A stretch of 64,000 bases of DNA from Microstegium vimineum (lineage: Eukaryota; Streptophyta; Magnoliopsida; Poales; Poaceae): the NCBI GenBank assembly GCA_022036555.1, contig CM039134.1, positions 12,152,818 to 12,216,817 of the forward strand, given 5' to 3'. The first letter of the stretch is position 1; every line of letters starts with the position of its first letter. The notes beneath the pieces are model-generated. The model saw nothing but the letters and a program-made list of their open reading frames with translations, ran no database searches and was not told where the DNA came from. The position numbers and the translations under genes were made by a program. Shown piece by piece: positions 46,691 through 57,089 of the stretch.

Positions 46691-48329
46691 TCCTGACCCA
46701 TGTGTACAAGGCTATGAGCTCTTGACTTTGTAGCTAGGCACACGTTGAGCTAGTGCGCCGTTGCCGCCATTCCATTTCCCTCCACTAACACAAAAGTTGC
46801 TATTGCTACTGATAGGCGAGTCTAATTAAGCCTACATACACACAAGCCAACTTTTATTGCTATAACCACCGGACAGCATCACGGAAGGAACCATCACACT
46901 CTAAAAAGAAGGCTTTTATCAATCGTCACTGCTCTGTTTCCGGCCGGCCCAAGAGCCAAAGAAAGAACCGAGCGCATGTCTGATTTCCTTGCAGGCGGCT
47001 GCAATGAATTAACGAGGTGTTTTCATACAAGCATTATATGCATGCATGCACCCGTACACTCATTTAAGTAGGAGTACAATAATTCCAGATCCAACCATAA
47101 AAACCACATGATATAATAAAGAGGAAGGATTTAAAAATTAGTGTGAAAATCCTGTGACCCAATTAAGCTAGATTTGTTTTAGCAAAACATGTTTTTTTTA
47201 ATTATAATATAAAATAAATCCTAGTTACCATTGTTGTAGTACCGATAAGAAACCTATGAATTATGATTACGTACGATTTTGTATCACATAAACGACATAA
47301 TTAACTACCGGTTAAACTCTTGTCATCCTGACCAGACGTATTACACTTTACTATTCGAAAAGGGATGATGTATTCTACTTATGGCCTTTTATTTAAAGCA
47401 CGCTTTACTTCATACTCCTTGGTTGAGTCAAGTCAAGTCATCAAGCAATTATATTTTATGATACATATGCATCCTCGGTCGCTCCAAATAGTTCTTGACC
47501 AAGCGTGCAGTCTTCGTCAAACTAAAACACATGCATATCGTATCGATCATCAGTTGCTTGCTGGAGTGAGCTACGTTAAGATTCGAGGCAAATCTATCAA
47601 GTGTGGATCGAGTCCGATGGGTCTAGCTACGAGCATCCATCACGGATTCACACAGCCGGTTCCATGCATTTCAACACTAAAACGACGCTAGTAGGCTCTT
47701 ATTAGACCAGCAGAGCGAGGACGAATGCACATGGCGCCGTAGCGTTAAACGCACAATGAGCAAAGAGGAAGGTTAGTAGTAGTCTTAGTTTGCCGCTACT
47801 CTTGTGTGTGGACCGCACAGTCGCACACCGCAGGCAGGCAGGAAGATGCATTTGTCAAAGCCGGACATCGAGCGCACGCCCGGCCCGTCGTCGGGTTGCC
47901 TCTATGCCTGCGTGCACGCGTTGCACGGTGGTAGCCTATCCCCCGCACGGCAGACGCCACCATGTGCTACTGCTAGCAGAAAGCAGCGAAGTCGTCGTCA
48001 GGCACATGGCTCGGTGGCCCGGCGCCGGCCGGTACCTACTGCATGCTATAGTACGTGATCAGTGCTAGTACATGAAGTGCCGTGGCCGACGCCAGCATAC
48101 ACACGTCGCCGCGTGACGCCAGCCGTGCTCGCGTGGTGCGTGAGAGGGACACACTGGTCTGATGCCAAGCAGAGTCAGCCTACGCCGGTGCGCTCTGCCC
48201 GTCGCTCCGTCCCCGTCTGCGGGTCAGGTACTACTTCCATTTGGGTGGTGGCTGTTGGATCGCCGGCCGGGCGCCGGATATTTTAATGCGACCGACCGAA
48301 CTAGCTCCTCTTTGCTTCTCATAAGCCAC
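46691..48329. other. Intergenic DNA, no gene supported
   Basis: AT-rich to about 47,700, then GC-richer to 48,300. Open frames in the GC-rich part overlap on both strands and have no domain. GCATGCATGCA runs occur near 47,038-47,048. Confidence 0.4.
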
Positions 48330-48621
48330 CTAACTTTTATAAGTCTAAAAGTGAAAAAAAATTAACTTATTTTGTCAAACACCCTAACTTATAAGTCACC
48401 CCAACTTATAAGCCCATGTTTGATTCTCATAAGTCAGATGACTTATAGCCTGTTTGGTCTTAAAATCAGTGACTTATAAGTCATGTTTGTTTGGTTTGCA
48501 ATGACTTATAAGTCATGTAGGAAATGGATTGGAGTGTGGTCCCCAAACAAAAAAAAGTGTGGTGTCATGAAGGAAATGAGTTAGAGTGTGGTTCCCAAAC
48601 AAAAAAATGTGTGATCCTATG
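48330..48621. mobile_element. MITE truncated by the large retroelement
   Basis: Copy of the 38933-39257 family, sharing AAGTGTGGTGTCATGAAGGA and GACTTATAAGTCATG blocks. It stops at GATCCTATG where the LTR begins. The missing half should lie beyond the right end of the window. Confidence 0.8.
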
Positions 48622-49984
48622 TGTCGGTGTTATGACCCGGGGTCAAGACCACCAACTAGTAAATTTGTATATCGCGTGCTCCCTCTCTCAGACGCGATGC
48701 AAGATGGACACAAGGTTTATCCTGGTTCGGGCAAAGAAAGCCCTACGTCCAGCGGGAGAGGATGACTTGTATTATCTCGCACCCAAGCGTGCTCGTACAG
48801 GGGGTACAAGCTGTGTTACACGGGTTTGCTCAGAGTGAGCTGAAGCCTAAGGCTAGCAGTGCTGCCCTAGGCTGCGGGTTGGCTGCTCGAGGGGTCGATC
48901 GAGCAGCGGGGTGTGTGAAGTGTGGAGTGTGAAAGAAAACAGCCAGAGATCGGAGTCCAGAGAGGCCTCCTTCTCTTCTACCTCGGCGTCCTCTTTTATA
49001 GACCAAGGGGAGGTACGAGGGTACAGGATCCTAACTGTGTAGCATGGGCGGCGTGTCCTCGGCGCAGTGTTGGCGAGACGTCGAGCACTGTGGCGGCATG
49101 GCCTTCCCGTCCTTCTGGCGCTCCCGGTCGTGGCAACAGTGGAAATCGCCGCAGCACGTCGCGGCACAGCGTCCGCAGACGGGCACGAATCCCACCGCTG
49201 AAGCGAGACGGGACAGATGGAACGGGCCCCATACTGGAGTTGTCGGAGGGAGGGGTCGAGCCCCTCGGTCGAGGGGGGGGGTCGAGCCCTACGTGGCTCT
49301 GCCGTATCCCGAAGTTGTCGCTGAGGGCCGTACTGTTCACGTTCCGAGGGGTGCTGCTGGAGTCCATACTTGTGTCATGACGACAGTGGTGGCACAGTTG
49401 ACAGGAATCGGGGACTTGACGGAGAGTTAGCGGATTTGACAGCGGACGCGGGCGCCCATGTTGTTAGGTGGTTTCACTTTAACCCATGACGGGAGCAGTT
49501 GGGCCGGTCGAGCCTCCCATCCGGGGGTCGTTCCTTCGACCCCTTGATCTGTCGCTCGTCGAGGCAGGGTCGGAGCAGAGACGGGGTCGGAGAGGTCGAG
49601 GTAGAGGCCGGGGGGTCGTTCGTTCGACCCCTCGTCCATCCTTCGACGTCGAGGTAGGAGCCGGGGGGTCGTTCGTTCGCCCCCTCGGTCTGTCATTTAT
49701 CGTCGAGGTGGGAGGCCGGGGGGTCGTTCGTTCGACCCCTCGGTCCGTCACTTGTTGTCGAGGCGGAGGCCAGGGGGTCGTTCGATCGGCCCCTCGGTCC
49801 GTCATTCGGCGTCGAGGTGGGCCGGCCCACGACTTGCTGCCGTAGCCGGTGTGGGGGGCCTTCACGCGATGGGCCCTTCCTTACTGACTTGAGCAGTGGG
49901 CTGGTCCCTGTCTTAAAAATGGTTGCTATGTTTAGCGTTAATTTATCGAAGGGTTTAGGGTACCCCTTACCTTCGTACCCGACA
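48622..49984 (-). repeat. 3' LTR (complete), 1363 bp
   Basis: Bounded by TGTCGG at 48622 and CCGACA ending at 49984, the exact terminal inverted repeat expected. Its first 437 bp match 63564-64000. TATAAAAG on the minus strand at 48993-49000 is the promoter TATA in sense direction. A set of diverged repeats of about 60 bp, each containing GGGGGGTCGTTCG and CGACCCCTCGG, lies at about 49590-49830. Confidence 0.88.
49590..49830. repeat. Tandem repeats of about 60 bp in the LTR
   Basis: Four to five diverged units, each with GGTCGTTCGTTCGACCCCTC and a GTCGAGGTGGGAGGCC-like spacer. The unit core is self-complementary (TCGTTCGTTCGA). Confidence 0.8.
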
Positions 49985-50003
49985 GTAGCCCCCGAGGACC
50001 CAG
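49985..50003 (-). other. Polypurine tract next to the 3' LTR
   Basis: On the sense (minus) strand CCTCGGGGGCTAC lies directly before TGTCGGGTACG, the start of the 3' LTR. A second copy of the same block is at about 50148-50170. Confidence 0.75.
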
Positions 50004-50119
50004 AGGAGTGATTGAGAACTTCTCTGGGGGCTATGATACATGTTTTCTCGGAGGGAGTAAGGATTACCCGGAGGTTTTGTCCTTGACCTGCAGGGTTAGT
50101 GAGAGGTTCGTTTCCCCGT

Positions 50120-50141
50120 GGGGTGCGCGCGAGCGCACCCC
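50120..50141. repeat. Perfect 9-bp hairpin with GCGA loop
   Basis: GGGGTGCGC, loop GCGA, then GCGCACCCC. It lies between the two copies of the PPT block. Confidence 0.8.
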
Positions 50142-50289
50142 GCGGGGGTAGCCCCCGAGGCCCCAGAGGAGTGATTTAAGAACTCTTCTGGAGGCTATAA
50201 TATGTTGTATCGAGGGGTTTTTTCTTTTTAAGGATACCTGGAGACGTGGCGCCCTATCGAGGGGTCGATCCCGTTCCTTTCCTTGAAAA

Positions 50290-51475
50290 GAGAAGTGTTC
50301 GAGGGCGGCTGTCGAACCCTACCGAGGGCCAGCCTTCGCTCCCTCGAGCATAACTGGAGTCAGAGCGCCCCGCCCGAGAGGTCAACTCTGTCTACCAGGT
50401 CACGAGTTTTTCGACCCTCTTTCGTCGAGGGGTGCCGTGCGTAGTCGGGCCCTCGAGCCCTCGAATGGCTAGGCCTTCACTACCTCATAGCGTCCTTCCC
50501 ACGGATCCTTGCGTTCGGATTGTGGGGTGAAGAGCATCGTGCTATCCTCGTTAGGACGAGCCCGAAGTCCTCGGTGAGCTGTTCTCGGGCATGAATCCAT
50601 TAGAAATGGTGCCCAGTACGGGTAAAAATCCAAGTGAGAACACGTGCCCCATTCGATAGGGGTCGACTAGTGGCTCGGAGGCGTTCTCATTTAAGTAAGA
50701 CCGTACGGCTTACTAAGCACGACCATATGGATTACCAAGGTGCCAACCCCATTCGATAGGAGTTGGTGGCTCGATGCCTCCCAGCGTAGGGATCCTTAGG
50801 TATTCCTAGGTTTGCCTCGGATATGTCCCGGGGGACCTCGAGAGTTCGTTCTCGAGCTAGGGGCACGCGCCTGCCCCCCCCCCCCCCCCGGGACATCCCT
50901 GACTCGCGTACTCGAGGGCGGCTGTCGAACTCCGTTCGTGGAGCCACCCTTCGCTTCCTCAAGATTTGGGGGTGGACCGGAGTCCGTTAACCATGGGCCC
51001 TTCCTGACCTCAGGTACTCGAGGGCGGCTGTCGAACCCTATGTAAGGGCCAGCCTTCGCTCCCTCAAGATTTGACGGATGGTTCGTCATCCGATGCTATC
51101 CTCAGGAGGAGGAGTCCTGCCTTGTGGAACGCCAAGGGAGAAGAATGGGTAATTATATTGAACTTGGGGACATACCTGTGTTCTTTGCCCCTCGGGCTGG
51201 AGCTCTCGAGGGAGGCTGTCGAACCCCACGAAGGGGCCAGCCTTTGTCCCTTCGAGGCTGGGGAGTGAACTGGGGTCGATGACCCGAGGTCTCCCCAGAC
51301 CTCGGGTACTCGAGGGGGGCTATCGAGCCTGTTCGTAGGCCGGCCTTTGTCCCCTCGAGATTTTGGGGGTGGACTGAAGTCCTAACCCGAGGTCATTTCT
51401 GGTCTCGGGTACTCGAGGGTAGCTGTCGAACCCTCTTTCGAGGGCCAGCTCTCGCTGCCTCAAGATTCCTTACCT
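50290..51475. repeat. Degenerate tandem repeats of about 100 bp
   Basis: Six or so units with a CTCGAGGGCGGCTGTCGAA start followed by GGCCAGCCTTCGCTCCCTC, found at about 50299, 50912, 51017, 51204, 51308 and 51408. Closest spacing is about 100 bp. Each unit half is partly self-complementary. A 16-C run interrupts the array at 50874-50889. It has no gene. Confidence 0.78.
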
Positions 51476-51679
51476 CCGAAGATAACGCGTCCGGCCGCGC
51501 GCCTTTTTAGGCGATGTCCGTTCGGTGCAACAGTGGCAGTTGCAGGGCGGAGTGTGGTGCGGAGCCCGACGATGGGACAGAGCGCCTTATCCTGGAGGAA
51601 TACGAGGAAGGGGGGTACAGGCGCATTAAATGCAGAGATTCTCTTGCCTGTTTCGCCGGATCTGTCCGTTGGCCTCCCA

Positions 51680-51690
51680 TTTATAAATAG
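51680..51690 (+). promoter_or_regulatory. TATA box of the reverse-oriented gene
   Basis: TTTATAAATAG on the plus strand, about 200 bp before the ATG at 51890, followed by a C/T-rich leader. It supports independent transcription opposite to gag-pol. Confidence 0.6.
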
Positions 51691-52794
51691 CGAAGGTGAG
51701 GAGTCGGGTGCTTTTTCCGCACATGTGCTTTCCTGCTTCCTTGCCTTCGCCTTCCTTGCCTCCTTCTCCCCGCCATTGCCTTAGGCGCCCCGCGAGCCGG
51801 AACTCTGCGCAAGCGAGAGAGAGAAAGAGAAGGTAGATAGGGAACGTACCTTCCGCCCCCAGCCCCAACGCATCATCCTTCCCGATCCCATGGCCAAGTA
51901 CAGCCTCGTCGGTCCCGATGATTGGCCCGCGTCCTCGATGACCGCCTCGCGCCTGGGGGGTCTGGTGGAGAGCGGCCTCCTCCGGCCTGTTACCACGACG
52001 GAGTGACCGGAGTGGTTGTTGCCGTCGCCGGACCATGCCGAGCCCAACCCGTCGGAGGGGTATGTGGCAAGCTTCGAGGTCTTCCACCGGGCGGGACTAG
52101 GCGCCCGCCCGGCCGTTTTCTACGCGCAATCCTCCACCACTACGGCGTGTATCTCCAACACCTCACCCCCAACGGCGTCTGCCAGGCGGCGGTCTTCGCC
52201 ACCGTATGCGAAGGCTACCTCGGGATCGAGCCCCACTGGGAGTTGTGGCTCCATCTCTTCGAGGCGAATATCTTCCACGCATCGGCCGTCAAGGGTACCC
52301 GCAAGATGGTCAGGGACGGGTGCTGCTGCATCTCCGTCAAGCGGTCGGAGTTCTGGATCCCGGGGAAGCTGTCGTCGAGCCACTTCGGATGGCACTCCGG
52401 GTGGTTTTACCTGAGGAACGACGACAACCTGTTCCCGGCGTACACCGGGAAAACGATCGACGTGCAGCCAGATTGCTGGAGGTACGGCGTCGTGGCGAGC
52501 AAGCAGCCCCGCCTCGCCAACCTGCTGGACGCGGTCAAGCGTCTGAAGGAGGGACTCACGGCGGAGATCGCCACGTCGGCGTTCCACCGGCAGCGGGTCG
52601 TGCCGCTGATGGCTCGACCCCTCCGCATCGACGAGATGCGTCCGGGGGTCGACCTCTCAGGGTGTCGCCTCGTCGGAGACGAACTGACCCCGGATAGGGT
52701 GGTCCGCCGCGTCCGCTGCTTCTTCGCGGGCTCGTTTGTCGCCAAGAACATTGCCAGGATCCCCATGAAACCGGACGAGGGGTGCTTCGAGCTG

Positions 52795-52879
52795 GTAAAG
52801 TCCTCTCCCCTTGTTAGAGTTCTTGTGTCTACCTTTTCCGTCTCTTTTGCTCGCGTTCTGACTGCCGCGCTTTCCGCAG
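52795..52879 (+). other. Intron 1 of the reverse-oriented gene
   Basis: 85 bp, GTAAAG donor and TTTCCGCAG acceptor. Joins phase-0 codons and restores a Lys/Arg-rich frame in exon 2. Confidence 0.75.
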
Positions 52880-53536
52880 GGGAACGTCCCCTTTCGGCCT
52901 TCGCCTCCGCCGGTGAAGGAGGACCGGGCTGCGACCCAGGCGAGGCGCCTTCAGGCAGAGAAGGACAAGGCGGCCAAGGACAAAGCCAAGAAGGCCACGG
53001 CTAAGAGGGCCCGGGAGAAAGAGGCGAGGGATCAGCGCCGGGCCCGACACAGGCGGGAGGGCCTCCCTGAGGAGGAATCGCCCTAGAAAGAGGAGGACGA
53101 GGAGGAGGAGGACAGCGACAGTGACGTCGAGGAGGTGGACTGGAGCGGGGAGGAACAGACGGCGCCTGAACAGGTGGCCGTCGGAACTGAAGTAGGAGAG
53201 GGGTCGACCTCGAGGTCGGCCCCTACCGTCGAAGCTGAGCCACGGCGGGAGCGCCCCGTGGCTCCTCAGTATGAAGTGCCGCGGCAGACGCGCGGGCAGT
53301 CGTCGCGATCCCCGTCGGGGGGTCGAGCGGACACACCCTCGGCGCCTGCCGTGTCGAGCGCACGGGCGTCGGGCCCGTCGGCGTAGGGGGGAGTCGGCCG
53401 GGGGGCGACCGAAGCGTCGTCGGCCCCTGCCCAGGAATCGGTGCCGGGAGCGGGCTCGACCCCCCCCACGGGGGGTGGTGTTCAAGAGTTCGATCTGCCC
53501 GACTGCCGTCGGGCAGAAACGCCTGGTCCCGAGGGG

Positions 53537-53623
53537 GTAAGTCGCCTTCGAGGGTGTTGTTCGTATTTTTCTTTTTGTTGATGATGACCTGCACTTATCG
53601 TCCTGCGCGGGTTTCTTTCTTAG
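53537..53623 (+). other. Intron 2 of the reverse-oriented gene
   Basis: 87 bp, GTAAGTCG donor, T-rich tract and TTTCTTAG acceptor. The joined frame reads TPGPEGSKRPQGD. Confidence 0.8.
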
Positions 53624-54327
53624 GTCGAAGCGCCCCCAGGGGGACGCGTCCCTCGCCCCCGCCAAGAAACTGAAGGTGGGGGCTGCCGTCCAGGCGGCCA
53701 TCGAGGCCGGTCCCGTTGCTCCGCCCCCTTCGACGCTTACCCCCTAGGCGGCGTGGGCAGCCAAGGCCCGGGAGGCGATGGAGCGAGGGGCACCGCAGGG
53801 TGCCTCGGCACCTGCTCAGCTGGCACAGGAGACGGGTCTGCCTGCCCCGCCAGCGAGGGTCGCCGAAGCGGCGGGCGTCGCCGCGCCTACGCGCCCGTTG
53901 GAGGGAGGTGCACCCGGTGCCTCGGAGGACGCGAGGCCTGTGGAGACGGCTGCCGTGACCGAGGCGGTGGAGCCCCAAGCCGCTGCGAATGAGGGGGAGG
54001 CCCTGGCTCGCCCAACGCCAGGGCGGTGGCCAGAGGGTCTAGCCTCGCTGGAGGCGCGACTATGGCTCGACCGCGAGGGCACGGCCGCTGCCGCGTCTGA
54101 GGGCCCTTCCTCGACGCCGGAGGTCGAGGAGGGGGGTTGGGTCGAGCGGCCCGAGGCGACACCTGCACCGGCGCAGGGCGGGATGTTGATGGAGCCCACC
54201 CCTGAAGAAGTGGTCGAGATGGTGGCCAAGCTGTTGGGCTCGGCGGAGACGACCGCCGTCGCGGCCCCTCGGACGGGACCGGAGGTGGCTCGGCCTCCCC
54301 TCGAGGCTGGGGGGCCGTCGTCTCGAG

Positions 54328-54408
54328 GTGAGCCGTGCTCCGACTTACTCGAGCCATAGTGGGTTTGCATTGCTGGGTGTTAATTTATTTGTGTCTTTCA
54401 CTGCGCAG
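54328..54408 (+). other. Intron 3 of the reverse-oriented gene
   Basis: 81 bp, GTGAGCC donor and CTGCGCAG acceptor. The joined frame stays open into exon 4 except for one TGA at 54534. Confidence 0.75.
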
Positions 54409-54809
54409 GGCCGTTTTACTGGCCAAGGTTTCCTTCGCCCGGTGGCGACGGCTCGGCGGGGCCATCGACGTCCTCGCGGGGTGGCCAGGAGGCTGGGAGA
54501 GGACAGTCAGAGGAATTCTCGCCCCTCTTCGCTTGACGAGAGGAGGTGGAGCGCCGCGGGGGTCCCGCCGCCGTGCGCCAGGGCGTCACGCAGGAGGTCG
54601 AAGAGAGGATCGCTACCCGCAGCGCGTTCTGGGGCCAAGAGGTCCTCGAGCTGGCGGACCCTCGAGACCCCGAGCAGCTCTTCATCACGCTCGACGACCA
54701 GGCTGAGCTGCGGCAGTGGGAGCACCTCGAGGAGTATCGGGCCTGGTTCGAGCACTCGGCGCGCCTCGCCGCGAATGTCGCCGCCATGGACATACGCCGG
54801 GGGATGGAG

Positions 54810-54889
54810 GTGAGTTTCGCTCTCCCTTAGACTTTGCTTGAATTGCCCGATTGCTGTTTGCTGACGGTCTTGCTTTTCATCCTCGTCAG
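54810..54889 (+). other. Intron 4 of the reverse-oriented gene
   Basis: 80 bp, GTGAGT donor and CTCGTCAG acceptor, phase 0. The joined frame reads RRGMETLRVRSYEKSQ. Confidence 0.8.
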
Positions 54890-55516
54890 ACGCTGCGGGT
54901 GAGGTCCTACGAGAAGTCCCAGTTCATCCTCCGGGCGCAGGACCAGCTCCCGACCCTTCGCGCCTTGCTGGAGAGGGCGGAGGGCGAGGTCGCCCGGGCG
55001 AGGTCGCCCGGGCGAGGACCGAGGCGGTAGCGGTTCGGGAGGACGCCGAGTCAAAGGTCGCCCACGCGAGGGCCGACTTTGAGGCCGTGCAGAAGGAAGC
55101 CTGGGCGGCCTTGGAGACGGCGCAATCGAGGCTCGACCACGTCCTTCAGTCGACCGTCACGGTCGGGCGGGAACGGGACGCTGCCCTCGAGGCCAAACGC
55201 AAGGCCGAGGAGGAGGCCGCCCGGCTGAAGGAGGAGCTGGCCCGGGCGACGGAGGGCATCCGAGGGCTCCGGGGAGACCTCGACGCCGTCTCCCGCGAGC
55301 GCGACACGCTGGCCGCCTCAGAGGAGAAGGCTCAGACCCGCGCGACCTCCCTAGGCGTGGTGGCGATGAACCAGAAGAGGGCCCTTGATGACGCAGGCAA
55401 GACCATCGAGGGCCTCGAGGCTAAGGTCAGGGGTCAGGCCTCCGACCTCATCAACGTCCGCCGCCAGCTCAAGGAGGTCGAGCAGAGCTACGCCACTCTG
55501 GAGGCGCATGCCCAAG

Positions 55517-55608
55517 GTGAGTGTCTCGAGGGTGTTGCAGAATCTGTCCTGCCTCGACCCTCTTCTGCTCTTTTGGGTTTTGACCGTATTGTATGCTTGT
55601 TTTGGCAG
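55517..55608 (+). other. Intron 5 of the reverse-oriented gene
   Basis: 92 bp, GTGAGT donor and TTTTGGCAG acceptor. The joined frame reads AHAQELATDKAPAH. Confidence 0.8.
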
Positions 55609-56309
55609 AGCTTGCGACGGATAAGGCCCCCGCCCACGAGGACCTGACCAATCTCCAGGGCCTCCTCGGGGCTGAGGCGAACCTCAACGCGAGGCTCTCG
55701 GGCGTCATCAACACCTTCTGCGACGATCTCTCGGTCATGCCGGAGCCGGAGGTCGAGGGCGACGCTCGGGGGGATTCCCTGCTGCGCCGCTTCTACTCCA
55801 TGACGCAGGAGGTGACGGAGCACGTCCGTGCCGCCCTGCATGTGGGCGTGAAGCGGGCCCTCACGGTCATCAACTCGGTCTACAATTATGACCTCAACAC
55901 CGTTGTCGACAGGTTTGCCACCGACCCGAGGCTGACCGATGAAGAGAACGACGCGAGTGCCAGAAGTTGATGGATCTCGCGGAGGTGCCCGGAGGTGAGC
56001 TGGCGAAGCTCTTCGAGCCCGAGGTGATCCCCTCGGCTGACGGAGACGGCGCCGAGTAGCCCTCGGATGTTGTCGATGAGCTTTTGCAGACTCTTCACCT
56101 TCCGATGTGGCCAACGCGTGATGCCCAACTTCCTGCATTGCTTCTTGAGGACGGCGACCCCCTCGATGAGTAGTCCCAGGCCTGCGAGCCATATCTGGAC
56201 AGGAAGGTCCATGTAATAGTTAGGCTTTTGTACTGATACAATGCCGAGCCCCTGAGGGCTTCTTATATCTAATGTATTTTGATCGAGATGCACATAGTTA
56301 TTTTTGTTT

Positions 56310-56997
56310 CTCGAGCTCTCCCTGTTTTTCTTTGCCTGAGTCGACGTTTGTGGACTTAAGTGTTCGACGCACGCTCGTATCCCTGGAAGGGGGGAGCGAG
56401 CGGGGATACCGTAGCCCTGGGGCATAGGTGAGTCCCTGGCTCGACGACACCCTCGACCCTTAGGGAGTTCGAGGCGCCTTTACTTAGTCGCGAAGCATGC
56501 TCGAGGGAAAGAACGAGAGGGAAAGCCGAGTTTCAAAAAAACGTTCGAGTTTTTCGGGGACTTAGGAGGGGGGTGCCCCCCTGTTAGGCCCCGAGGGAGG
56601 CTCGACTTTGCTGGGGCAAAGTTGAGGCTACCTCAGTGCTGTAAGCGGGTGTGTCTTGTTATTTCTACTTCTCGAGCTCTCTCTGCTTTTCTTTGCCTAA
56701 GTCGACGCTTGTGAACTAAGTGTTCGACGCACGCTCGTATCCCTGGAAGGGGGGGAGCGAGCGGGGATACCATAGCCCTGGGGCGTAGGAGAGTCCCCGG
56801 CTCGACGACACCCGCGACCCTTAGGGAGTTTGAGGCGCCTTTACTTAGTTATGAAGCGTACTCGAGGCAAAGGTCGAGAGGGAGAGTCGGGTTTCAAAAA
56901 AACGTTTGAGTTTTTTGGGGACTTAGGAGGGGGGTGCCCTCCCTGTTAGCCCCCGAGGGGAGCTCGACTTTGCCGGGGCAAAATCGAGGCTACCTTC
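56310..56997. repeat. 361-bp tandem duplication between the reverse gene and pol
   Basis: The block starting CTCGAGCTCTC at 56310 recurs at 56671. Shared landmarks are TGTTCGACGCACGCTCGTAT, GAGCGAGCGGGGATACC and GGACTTAGGAGGGGGGTGCC. The copies differ at scattered positions and in the last part. No frame is shared. It lies where the two convergent transcripts would end. Confidence 0.85.
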
Positions 56998-57089
56998 GAG
57001 CTACGAACGAATGTGAAATGTGTTTCGAGGACATTTTATTCATTCGAGGATTTGTACATAAATGCGAAAATGTACAAGGCCCTGAGGCC

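Larger units (their letters stand above)
51890..56059 (+). pseudogene. Reverse-oriented extra gene of the retroelement, six exons, decayed
   Basis: Exons: 51890-52794, 52880-53536, 53624-54327, 54409-54809, 54890-55516, 55609-56059. Five GT-AG introns of 80-92 bp, and every junction keeps the frame; about 1,245 codons. Exon 1 encodes LRAILHHYGVYLQHLTPNGV and EGYLGIEPHWELWLHLF, the pattern of Pfam Transposase_28 (putative gypsy-type transposon, from memory). Exons 2-3 are charged and Ala/Pro-rich with KKLKV. Exons 4-6 are mostly coiled coil (for example ALEAKRKAEEEAARLKEELA), ending DGDGAE then TAG. Damage: stops at 52004, 53084, 53384, 53745 and 54534; frame changes near 52110, at a 14-bp duplication (about 54975-55015) and near 55955. 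Introns survive transposition because genomic RNA is made from the other strand. Function unknown; no transposase activity is implied. Confidence 0.8.

Noticed and set aside
49479..49865. Pro/Arg/Thr-rich frame in the LTR
   Set aside because: It arises from the roughly 60-bp tandem repeats. The repeat length happens to keep frames open on both strands.
50874..50889. 16-C run as a polypurine tract
   Set aside because: It is not followed by an LTR start; the true PPT is next to TGTCGGG at 49984. The run may be slippage or an assembly effect.
53595..54370. Minus-strand frames across the retroelement's reverse-oriented gene
   Set aside because: They are shadows of the plus-strand exons; the plus strand has consistent introns, coiled coil and a domain match, and the minus strand has none.
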